Part shown: positions 11,241-20,400 of the stretch, piece by piece
Layout: the number at the start of each line of letters is the position of its first letter
Numbering within the stretch: the stretch's first letter is position 1
NCBI GenBank assembly: GCA_022393335.1
Contig: JAJEKB010021353.1
Coordinates: forward strand, 446,142 to 510,141
Source of the DNA: Macrotrachela quadricornifera
Lineage: Eukaryota > Rotifera > Eurotatoria > Philodinida > Philodinidae
Direction: 5' to 3'
DNA length: 64,000 nt
The notes under the pieces: generated by a model
Databases searched by the model: none
The model's input: only the letters and a program-made list of their open reading frames with translations
Told to the model about the DNA's origin: nothing
Translations under genes and position numbers: made by a program

Positions 11241-11568
11241 AGATGAGCAATACACAGAACAATTGCTTGGTTAGCTATAAACGTAAAATTGAAAGCTAAA
11301 ATATCTTTTTCCATTTTGATGTGCCTGTTAATTACCTTGAGAAGTTTTTGAAGGGATTTCCACTGAAATGCAACGACGAAATTCATATTAATAAACAAGT
11401 GCGAACCTCCTGATTTAGCCACGCATCTACTGACAAAGAGAAGCATTTTCTGTGATATGAAAGTATGACTTAGAAGTTTTGAGTAATTTAGTTAATGTTA
11501 AAACTTGTGTCCATTTTAGAACTCATCTCGAACGTTAACTAGATTCTCAGAGATACAAACAAAAAAAC

Positions 11569-14500
11569 ATGTCACTCGCTCTGATTCAAGCAAGATTATG
11601 GTTTTTAGAACAGTTTCGTAATATTCGTAAGCCCAACAATGCAGTATTAAAAGTAAAATTGCGCGGACAGTTAAACCAACAAGCATTAGAAATCAGCTTG
11701 ACAGATATTGTTGATCGCTATGGACTCTTACTTACATTCTTCGTTGCATTGGCAGACGAAGAAAAGCAAGTAGCACAGTCAACAGAAGCGTTCGTATTTA
11801 ACACGCACGATTTGAAGTCCATGGACTGTGATGAGAGAAAAGGAGAAAATCTGTCTGCACAGGTCAAGAAAATAGAAGCGTTTACTGAAGAAGAAGCGTG
11901 CTATGTGTTTAATATGAATACGGGACCATTGTTACGAGCTCAGTTGCTAGTTCTTGGAGATGATAATTACATATTATTGTTGACCACACATCCAATAGTA
12001 GGAGATAAATGGTTCCTGGATACCTTCTGTCAAGAGTTTCCAGCATATTATACAGCACGAAGTGAAGGAAAAGAGCCTTCTTTGGTTGCTTCACCAATGC
12101 AATATGTGGACTTTGTATTATGGCAATGTTGCTGGTTGGTCAGCAGCGCTTTAGAAAGGAAAAGTACTTATTGGCAAGATCGATTACAAGGATATGAAGG
12201 TATTCAATTACCGACTGATCATTCATATTCTGACTTCCAAAATTTTAACCGACAACAGGAAACGTTTTGTTTATCTCCCACTCTGTTGTTGCGCTTTCAA
12301 GCTTTAGCATGTGAGCATCAATGCACTTTATTCACGGTATTATTAGCAGCTTTACATGTGTTACTGTACCGTTATACAGGACGAACAGATGTAGTCATTG
12401 GAACGCTGGTGACAGACCCTCATTATCCAGCAATAAAAAATATAATCCGTTTTTTTTCTGATATCCTGCCTTTACGTACAAAACTTCATCCCCAGAAGAC
12501 CTTTCGAGCATTATTACAGCAAGTTTCTGAGGAGGTACTGGAAGCCTATCAACATCGAGACGCTGTCCACTGCTCAAAAATAATAGAAATATTGGATATT
12601 CATGACCATTGCGAATATTCGCCATTTTGTCAAGTAATGCTACTGCTGCTACAAGACGCTGGAAAAGTTTCTAATCTAATGCTTCCAAACCTGGAAGCAT
12701 CATTGGATGCTAAACAATGCTGGAATCGCTACTTTAATTTAGTTTTTACCTTTCAACACAAAGCAGAAGGTTTAGTGGGTCATATAGAATACAGTACAGC
12801 ATTCTTCGTCCCTGAGACTATAAACCGTCTTATCGCTCATATAAACGTCTTATTCGACGCAATTAGCGAGTACCCTGACCAATATCTTAACACATTTCCA
12901 ATTATGACCAATGACGAGAAAGAACAACTTTTAATCAACATGAATCAAACAAATGAACGTTATCCAGAGGCGCAGACAATTCACCAATTGTTTGAAGAAC
13001 AGGTAGAGAAAACACCACATAACATTGCCTTGGTATTCGAAGAACAGTCACTCACTTACAGTCAACTAAATGCAAGGGCAAACCAAGTCGCATCGACATT
13101 ACGATCACAATACCTACAAATATATGGTACAAACTTGGTCCCTGACTCAACTATTGCACTGTGTATGGAAAGAAGTCTTGAGATGATCATAGGATTACTA
13201 GGTATTCTTAAAGCAGGTGCCGCATATATACCTCTCGATCCTAGTTATCCACCATCACGCCTTCAATATATTCTACAAGATACAAAAGCACTTTTCTTAG
13301 TAACTCAAGAACCGTTGTTCTCCTCTTTTGAAAACTATACGGGCCAAGTCTTATGCTTAGATCGTGATAAGAGAATGATCGGTCAAGCCAGTCAAGACAA
13401 TGTTCTTACACTCACACAACCACATCATCTGATTTATATAATTTATACTTCCGGTTCGACAGGTCTGCCCAAAGGCGTGGCAGTGGAACATCGCAGTGTG
13501 ATAAATCTGTGTTTCGCTTTCAATAAAATACTCAAGCTTAATGAACATTGTAAATCGACCCAATTTACCTCTTTAGCTTTCGACGCTTCGGTGTGGGAGA
13601 TTTTTCCAATGTTGCTCAACGGTGGAACTTTGCATGTACTTTCGGATGAAGTTAAACACGATGTAACCAAGTTGAGTAGTTATATTGAGCGAGAAGGTAT
13701 CGATACCGTGACATTCCTACCACCGGCTGTTTTACACATATTACCACCTATTATGAAATCTGCTCTGACTAAGGTGATTGTGGGTGGAGACAAATGCACT
13801 CAAAGTATCGTCGATGAATGGGGAGCCAGAGTCTGTCTTATCAATGGTTATGGCCCGACGGAAGCGACCGTGTGTACTCACGTTGGAGTTTGTATGCCGA
13901 ACGAACGGCCACACATTGGGAAGCCACTTTCGAATGTTAGAAACTACATTCTAGATAATGACTTCAATCCAGTACCAGTGGGTGTAGTGGGCGAAGTATT
14001 TCTTGGTGGAGCATGTCTAGCTCGTGGATACTGGAATCAGCCTGAGTTAACTGACAAGCATTTCATTCCAAATCCATTTGCTACAGATGAAGACAAACTT
14101 CAAGGAAAGAATTTAAGACTTTATCGTACTGGAGATCTAGCGAAGTACTCATCGAATGGAAATATCGAGATTCTGGATCGAATAGATCAGCAGGTGAAGA
14201 TACGTGGTTTTCGTATTGAATGTGGTGAGATAGAAAGTGTGTTATTAACTCATCCTCAGATCGCAGAAGCAGCCGTAATAGCACATGAGGTACAAGGTCA
14301 CAAACATCTCGTGGCTTACTATGTAGCTAACCGTGATCGCACAGCTTTTGATTTTCTCGTCGAAGGTGAATCACTAGATGTAGCAACACTGAGAGAGTAT
14401 GTAGCATTGCGTTTACCGGAGTACATGGTTCCTAGTTACTTTACATCTCTAAAATCGCTTCCTCTGACGATTAACGGTAAACTTGATCGAAAGTTGTTGA

Positions 14501-17500
14501 CAGATTTGGAAACTGATTCGTTGTCTTCGCGTTCAGGTTATGTTTTAGCCAGTACATCTTGGGAAATGCAATTAACGGAAATTTTAAGTGAATTAGTCGA
14601 TATAAAAAGGATAGGATATGAAGACAATTTGTTGGCTGTGGGCTTGAACTCATTGAGTTCAATGGAGTTAAGAGCACGAGTGCACAAACAAATAGGAGTA
14701 GAACTTCCTTTGAAAGAAATTTGGAAAAATTCTACTATTAGAAGTCTGGCTCGTTACATAAAGGCTTCGATGAATCGGACAACAAGAGGAAATAACACTT
14801 TCAAAATGGAGGAAGCATCTACCGGTTCTTGCCCTATTCCATTAACATTTCAACAAGAACAAATATGGTTGTTTGAGAAGTTCATGCCAGAAACCAGAGC
14901 ATATCAAGCACAATTTACTCTGGATATTCGGGGAAAACTGAATAAGCACTGGCTTGAAATGGCTTTAACTGAAATTGTGAAGCGTCAAGCCATTTTTCGC
15001 ACTGTGGTCGTGGAAAAGGATGGACGGCCACAACAAGTTATTCATGAACCTTGGACAGTTCAAGTTAGCGAAATTGATTTAAGATATCTATTTTCTGCAG
15101 TAAGAAGTAAAGAAGTTCAAAATATTTTGAATCAAAATTTTCAAGAAAAAATTGATTATTCCCGTCTACCGTTAGTACGATGGAAGCTGTATCGTGTGCA
15201 AGAAGATTATTGGATCTTTGTCTGCATAGAGCATCATTTTATTCATGATGGCTTTACATCGAATATATTTTTGCATGAGTTGCAAGCCTGTTATGAGGCA
15301 TGCAGTCGAGGAAAAACTATTAACTTACCTTCTTTAAGTTGTCAATACGCAGATTACGCAATTTGGCAGCGACAAGAGACTTCACAGCATGATTATCAGC
15401 AACAAATCAGCTATTGGATTAATCAATTATCTGTTATTGAAGGTCCACTTGAGCTAATGGTGGATAGGCCAAGATCAAGTGTTCAAAGTTTTGAAGGAAA
15501 CTGTCTACGTATACGGTTAGACGGAGAAATGATGTTGATGCTTCAACAGCTCCAACAAACGGAATACGTTACACTCTTTACTATAATGTACACGGTATTT
15601 GGATTGCTTCTGTTTAGATATACGCAACAGGAAAGATTTGTATTGGCCACAACAGTCGCTAATCGAGATTTTGAGGAGATAGAACATGTTTGCGGAATGT
15701 TTGTTAATATTCTTCCAATTTGTTTAAATTTTAGTGCCAATTTGACTTTTCAAGAATTACTTCAAGACGTTCATCGACGTCTAGGAGAGGCCTATACCTA
15801 CTCTGCGGCGCCTTTTCAAGGAATTGTTCAGCAGCTACAGCGAAATCATCGTAATTTTTCCCGCAATCCTGTTTTTGAAGTATGTTTTTCGTCTCATAAT
15901 AGCAAGAGACCGTCCTTGAAATTTGGAGAGACGATGGCAGAATTTCGAATCGAACACAATGGGACAGCCAAATTTGATTTATGTGTGATTACTATTCCTA
16001 CTTCTGAAGAAACCACCATGTTATGGGAATACAACACCGATTTATTTGAACAACAAACAATTGAACGCATGGTCACCCATTATCTCAACCTTTTGAAATC
16101 TATTTTGAAACACCCACAAGAAAAAGTTAGCCGACTATCGTACCTATCTGAAATTGAATATCATCAACTACTAATAGAGTGGAATTCAAAGCAAATGCCT
16201 TACCCGCAAGATAAGGTGATTCATCAATTGTTTGAAGAACAAGTTGAGAAAACACCACATAACATTGCCTTGGTATTCGAAGAACAGTCACTCACTTACA
16301 GTCAACTAAATGCAAGGGCAAACCAAGTCGCATCGACATTACGATCACAATACCTACAAATATATGGCACAAACTTGGTCCCTGACTCAACTATTGCACT
16401 GTGTATGGAAAGAAGTCTTGAGATGATCATAGGATTACTAGGTATTCTTAAAGCAGGTGCCGCATACATACCTTTGGATCCTAGTTATCCACTACTACGT
16501 TTACAATATATTTTAGAAGACACAAAAGCCGTTTTCTTAGTGACTCAAGAACCACTACTTTCCTCTTTTAAGAATTATACTGGTCAAATTTTATGTTTAG
16601 ACCGGGATAAGACAATAATTGCTCAAGCCAGTGAAGACAATGTTCTCACACTCACACAACCACATCATCTGATTTATATCATTTATACTTCTGGTTCGAC
16701 AGGTCAACCCAAAGGAGTAGCAGTAGAGCATCGCAGTGTGATAAACCTCTACTTCGCTCACAATGAAATATTCCAGTTCGATGTGTATTCCAAATCGACT
16801 CAGTTTGCTTCTCTAGTTTTTGATGCTTCTGTGATCGAGATTTATTCGATTTTGCTCACCGGTGGATCGTTGCATATACTTTCAGACGAAGTTAAACGTG
16901 ATGTGATCAAGTTAAGTAATTATATTGAACAAGAAAGTATTGATACTTTGACATATTTACCACCAGCTGTGTTACAGATATTACCACCTGTTTTGGGATC
17001 TTCTTTGTCTAAAGTAGTTTTGGGAGGAGATAGATGTACTCAAAATCTGGTTGATGAATGGGGAGACAAAATCTGTCTTATCAATGATTATGGTCCAACG
17101 GAAGCGACTGTATTCACTCATTTGGGAATTTGTAGTCCAAATGAGCGACCACATGTTGGTAGGCCAATTTCAAACGTTAAAACGTATATTCTAGATAATG
17201 ACTTCAATCCAGTACCAGTGGGTGTAGTGGGCGAAGTATTTCTTGGTGGAGCATGTCTAGCTCGTGGATACTGGAATCAGCCTGAGTTAACTGACAAGCA
17301 TTTCATTCCAAATCCATTTGCTACAGATGAAGACAAACTTCAAGGAAAGAATTTAAGACTTTATCGTACTGGAGATCTAGCGAAGTACTTATCGAATGGA
17401 AATATCGAGATTCTGGATCGAATAGATCAGCAGGTGAAGATACGTGGTTTTCGTATTGAATGTGGTGAGATAGAAAGTGTGTTATTAGCTCATCCTCAGA

Positions 17501-18927
17501 TCGCAGAAGTAGCCGTAATAGCACATGAGGTACAAGGTCACAAACATCTCGTGGCTTACTATGTAGTTAAACGAGGAAGTACATCTTCTGATTTACTTGT
17601 AGAAGCCGGCGATTCACGAAATGTAACAACATTGCGAGAACATGTGGCACTGTATTTACCGGAGTATATGATACCAAGCTACTTTATATCTTTGAAGTCA
17701 CTTCCTCTGACTGGTAATGGAAAACTTGATCGAAACGCTCTACCAACTCCTCATGTTCCTTTATTACTTGAGGAGACCGATTATGTTGCACCCCGTAATG
17801 AAATAGAAGCTAAACTCAAGACACTATGGAGTGAAGTTTTAGAATTGAAATCGATCGGCATTTTTGATAATTTTTTCGCTATAGGAGGGCATTCGTTATT
17901 AATTATAAAACTGTCTTTAGTAATTCAGAAATATTTTCATTGTAAATGCTCAGTAAAAACATTGTTTCAACATCCAACCATTGCTGGCCAGGCGCATGTC
18001 ATTGCCACCGCTCAACAAGAAACTGTGAGCTCTGAAAATAGTTTGATTAAAGATGCTTTATGGCCGATTAAAGTTGAGGGTGCCTTAAACCCACTTTTTT
18101 TTGTTCATCCTGGTTTTGGTTTATGTTGGCTTTACTCGAAGCTGCTCCCCTACCTTTTGCCGGAGCAACCATTATATGGTATTAATGATCCATATTGGGG
18201 ACGTGAATCTACAGAAAATTTCAGAACATTAGAAAGCATGGGAGCTTTTTATGTGAACGTGATACAAACAGTGCAACCCTCAGGTCCTTACCGTCTTGGT
18301 GGCTGGTCATTGGGTGGTAATATTGCTATTGAAATGGCGAAGTTGCTTGAAAATAAAGGTTTGTCTGTAGAAATAGTTATTTTGATTGATAGTTTTCCAA
18401 GAAAATCATACAAGATTACGATGGCAACCCGAGAAGAAGAAGCAAAGGTATTCAAGGAATTTTTATCGTCTTGTTATTTGGATGAACTATCAGTGAATGA
18501 AAAAGAAGCTTTTGAAGTTGAATATGAAAAGTTTCAAGAGATGTCACGTCATTATCAACAGAGTCATTATACGGGATGTACCGTACTATTAAGAGCTGAT
18601 CACTCTTGTAAGGTTCCAATTGTTAGTGATTATAATGGATGGGAAAATTTTCTCTGTCCTCTGCCAGAAGTCTACTCACTGACAGGCTCTCATGAGAAAA
18701 TATTTAATAGTGATAATGTGGAATCGGTTGCGAATGCTATTAACCAATGTTTGGTAGGATTACAAACAGAGAGAAGAACAACGATAGAAATTAATAGACT
18801 ATTTTCTACTTTATCTGACCAACAGAAGATGGTGAAAAACCACAGGGAAATTATTATGAGAAGTCGCAAACATCCCATAAAGACTAGTTCCTATGGTAAA
18901 GGTAGCAGTTTTTTAATGGAAGACTAA
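11569..18927 (+). CDS. non-ribosomal peptide synthetase, two modules with thioesterase (C-A-T-C-A-T-TE)
   Basis: 2452 residues in one exon; an in-frame TAA at 11536 makes this the first ATG. Domains: C1 (~1-440, QARLWFLEQF; HHxxxDG reads THPIVGD, catalytic-position His141 kept but DG reversed); A1 (~480-975, TSGSTG at 627, YRTGD, KIRGFR, NGKLDR); T1 (Ser1028 in GLNSL); C2 (~1090-1520, intact HHFIHDG at ~1222); A2 (~1560-2055, TSGSTG at 1707); T2 (Ser2109 in GGHSL); TE (~2175-2400, GWSLGG Ser2247, Asp2274, His2375). NRPSs join amino acids held as thioesters on phosphopantetheine arms; the TE releases a dipeptide-sized product, linear or cyclised. By hand alignment to GrsA the pocket residues are DAWFIGGV (A1, nearest the leucine-type codes I recall) and DAIYVGDV (A2, no match recalled). 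All core motifs except C1 look functional. Bacterial architecture without introns in an animal contig suggests horizontal transfer. No tailoring gene or transporter is nearby. Confidence 0.93.
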   Translation: MSLALIQARLWFLEQFRNIRKPNNAVLKVKLRGQLNQQALEISLTDIVDRYGLLLTFFVALADEEKQVAQSTEAFVFNTHDLKSMDCDERKGENLSAQVKKIEAFTEEEACYVFNMNTGPLLRAQLLVLGDDNYILLLTTHPIVGDKWFLDTFCQEFPAYYTARSEGKEPSLVASPMQYVDFVLWQCCWLVSSALERKSTYWQDRLQGYEGIQLPTDHSYSDFQNFNRQQETFCLSPTLLLRFQALACEHQCTLFTVLLAALHVLLYRYTGRTDVVIGTLVTDPHYPAIKNIIRFFSDILPLRTKLHPQKTFRALLQQVSEEVLEAYQHRDAVHCSKIIEILDIHDHCEYSPFCQVMLLLLQDAGKVSNLMLPNLEASLDAKQCWNRYFNLVFTFQHKAEGLVGHIEYSTAFFVPETINRLIAHINVLFDAISEYPDQYLNTFPIMTNDEKEQLLINMNQTNERYPEAQTIHQLFEEQVEKTPHNIALVFEEQSLTYSQLNARANQVASTLRSQYLQIYGTNLVPDSTIALCMERSLEMIIGLLGILKAGAAYIPLDPSYPPSRLQYILQDTKALFLVTQEPLFSSFENYTGQVLCLDRDKRMIGQASQDNVLTLTQPHHLIYIIYTSGSTGLPKGVAVEHRSVINLCFAFNKILKLNEHCKSTQFTSLAFDASVWEIFPMLLNGGTLHVLSDEVKHDVTKLSSYIEREGIDTVTFLPPAVLHILPPIMKSALTKVIVGGDKCTQSIVDEWGARVCLINGYGPTEATVCTHVGVCMPNERPHIGKPLSNVRNYILDNDFNPVPVGVVGEVFLGGACLARGYWNQPELTDKHFIPNPFATDEDKLQGKNLRLYRTGDLAKYSSNGNIEILDRIDQQVKIRGFRIECGEIESVLLTHPQIAEAAVIAHEVQGHKHLVAYYVANRDRTAFDFLVEGESLDVATLREYVALRLPEYMVPSYFTSLKSLPLTINGKLDRKLLTDLETDSLSSRSGYVLASTSWEMQLTEILSELVDIKRIGYEDNLLAVGLNSLSSMELRARVHKQIGVELPLKEIWKNSTIRSLARYIKASMNRTTRGNNTFKMEEASTGSCPIPLTFQQEQIWLFEKFMPETRAYQAQFTLDIRGKLNKHWLEMALTEIVKRQAIFRTVVVEKDGRPQQVIHEPWTVQVSEIDLRYLFSAVRSKEVQNILNQNFQEKIDYSRLPLVRWKLYRVQEDYWIFVCIEHHFIHDGFTSNIFLHELQACYEACSRGKTINLPSLSCQYADYAIWQRQETSQHDYQQQISYWINQLSVIEGPLELMVDRPRSSVQSFEGNCLRIRLDGEMMLMLQQLQQTEYVTLFTIMYTVFGLLLFRYTQQERFVLATTVANRDFEEIEHVCGMFVNILPICLNFSANLTFQELLQDVHRRLGEAYTYSAAPFQGIVQQLQRNHRNFSRNPVFEVCFSSHNSKRPSLKFGETMAEFRIEHNGTAKFDLCVITIPTSEETTMLWEYNTDLFEQQTIERMVTHYLNLLKSILKHPQEKVSRLSYLSEIEYHQLLIEWNSKQMPYPQDKVIHQLFEEQVEKTPHNIALVFEEQSLTYSQLNARANQVASTLRSQYLQIYGTNLVPDSTIALCMERSLEMIIGLLGILKAGAAYIPLDPSYPLLRLQYILEDTKAVFLVTQEPLLSSFKNYTGQILCLDRDKTIIAQASEDNVLTLTQPHHLIYIIYTSGSTGQPKGVAVEHRSVINLYFAHNEIFQFDVYSKSTQFASLVFDASVIEIYSILLTGGSLHILSDEVKRDVIKLSNYIEQESIDTLTYLPPAVLQILPPVLGSSLSKVVLGGDRCTQNLVDEWGDKICLINDYGPTEATVFTHLGICSPNERPHVGRPISNVKTYILDNDFNPVPVGVVGEVFLGGACLARGYWNQPELTDKHFIPNPFATDEDKLQGKNLRLYRTGDLAKYLSNGNIEILDRIDQQVKIRGFRIECGEIESVLLAHPQIAEVAVIAHEVQGHKHLVAYYVVKRGSTSSDLLVEAGDSRNVTTLREHVALYLPEYMIPSYFISLKSLPLTGNGKLDRNALPTPHVPLLLEETDYVAPRNEIEAKLKTLWSEVLELKSIGIFDNFFAIGGHSLLIIKLSLVIQKYFHCKCSVKTLFQHPTIAGQAHVIATAQQETVSSENSLIKDALWPIKVEGALNPLFFVHPGFGLCWLYSKLLPYLLPEQPLYGINDPYWGRESTENFRTLESMGAFYVNVIQTVQPSGPYRLGGWSLGGNIAIEMAKLLENKGLSVEIVILIDSFPRKSYKITMATREEEAKVFKEFLSSCYLDELSVNEKEAFEVEYEKFQEMSRHYQQSHYTGCTVLLRADHSCKVPIVSDYNGWENFLCPLPEVYSLTGSHEKIFNSDNVESVANAINQCLVGLQTERRTTIEINRLFSTLSDQQKMVKNHREIIMRSRKHPIKTSSYGKGSSFLMED

Positions 18928-19803
18928 CAAATTTATTAGTACTGCTGTATATGATATATCTTTCTTTTTCTTTTTCTTTTCTTTCCTTATACATATGTGT
19001 CCAATTTTTTCCTTTTTGGCCACTGTCCATATTCTGTTCTTTCTTGCGTATATATACTTGTATTGTTCGATTACGTAATATATTATTATTGAGATGATGG
19101 AAGAAAAGCACTCTAGTTCCTTTTCTCTCTCTTTCTTTCTTTCCATGTGTGTGTATATAAATACGAGTTGTTTTCTCGACAAAAGGATAGCGTGTGCCAG
19201 TAGTAATGAACATCGTCTCTGTTCCTAGTCGATTGCTCTTTCTCAAACACTGTAGAACGAGGGATCCTTGTGCCACTGATAACGTAACTCAAGTCAATCA
19301 ACCTGAGATTATTGACCAAATTCAATGAATTCGAATCAACAACATACTCTTTCATCGATTTGGATCGTACAGTGACGGTAGTGAGTATTAATATCCACTT
19401 GGAAGTTTAGCTTTCGTGTGTCACTGGCTAATTATCACAATACTCGATCTCATCAATCTCCTATATCACAACTACTTATTCGACAACCCATTCATCCTCA
19501 ACCAATGCAAATGTCTACCATTATGACTAATGCTGTTAGAAAAAACATTCGGGCCCATTATATCATATCACGACATCCCTAAATAATTCACGTAACTCGT
19601 GCAATCGAGCAGAGATTACCCTCGCTGCATTGAAGGTAAATGATAGGGATGCAGTATCTCGAATTGGTACTGAAACGGTAGACAGAAGTCGATATGGCAT
19701 TTCAACAATCTTTTCTTCACCTAACCGGGCGTGAAATCAATGGTTGTTAGCTGAACATATTAGCTCATGTAAACAAGAATTGGATGAATCGTTACATGAT
19801 CAC
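18928..19803. other. NRPS 3' flank, pyrimidine-rich
   Basis: Positions 18955-19150 are strongly TTTC/CTTT-rich on the plus strand, which creates spurious lysine/glutamate-rich frames on the minus strand. The NRPS 3' UTR probably lies here. No further gene was found up to the element at 19806. Confidence 0.4.
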
Positions 19804-20155
19804 TACACTGTAAAAAAAGGGCATTATAAACAATCGTTGACCGTATATTATTGTGTAATAAACTTCTAGAAAGGTTTATCTTGACATCATAAACTTATCA
19901 AAGGTTTATGAATCAGAAGGTTTTTGAAAATCTGGGTATATTAACATGAAAAGGGTTTCTGACGGATATTCACGGGTTTTTTAATCTACATTTTCATCAG
20001 TACCATTTATGATTCTACTCTTTAGGGTATACCATCATACGTTTCTTTTTAGAATAGTATAATATCATACGCATAAGGGTAGATCATTCTACAGCACAAG
20101 TTTAAGAGTTTATTATTCTACACATAAGGATAGACTATGCGACGATTGCAGAAAA

Positions 20156-20400
20156 AGGGTTTTATATTCTACGACCGAGGGTAGATAAGCTCAGAGGTAG
20201 ATGAGCAAGGGTTTTGTATTCTACAAACGAGGGTAGATTAGCTCAGAGGTGGATGAGTAAGGGTTTTGTATTCTACGACCGAGGGTATATTAGCTCAAAG
20301 GTAGACGAGTAAGGGTTTTGTATTCTACGACTGAGGGTAGGGTATCGCGAAGTTGAGTGAGCAGAGATTCTGTGTTCTACGACTGAAGAAAGACTATTTG
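20156..20400 (+). repeat. 52 bp tandem repeat, ~4.6 copies, exact period
   Basis: The repeat start motif AGGGTTTT falls at 20156, 20208, 20260 and 20312, with a more diverged unit at 20364, exactly 52 bp apart. The unit runs through TATTCTACGACCGAGGGTAGAT, TAGCTCAGAGGTAGATGAG. Older degenerate units lie at 20020-20150. Confidence 0.75.

Noticed and set aside
14081..17524. Repeated minus-strand frames (MLLRLLLRSEDELITHF...) inside both NRPS modules
   Set aside because: They are antisense shadows of the conserved A-domain block; their similarity simply reflects the duplicated DNA.
18884..19276. Lysine/glutamate-rich minus-strand frames after the NRPS
   Set aside because: They come from a pyrimidine-rich plus strand (TTTCTTTTTC); no domain, start context or conservation supports them.
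20156..20400. CRISPR-like array
   Set aside because: The 52 bp unit is repeated head to tail without unique spacers and the context is eukaryotic; no cas-like gene is present anywhere in the window.
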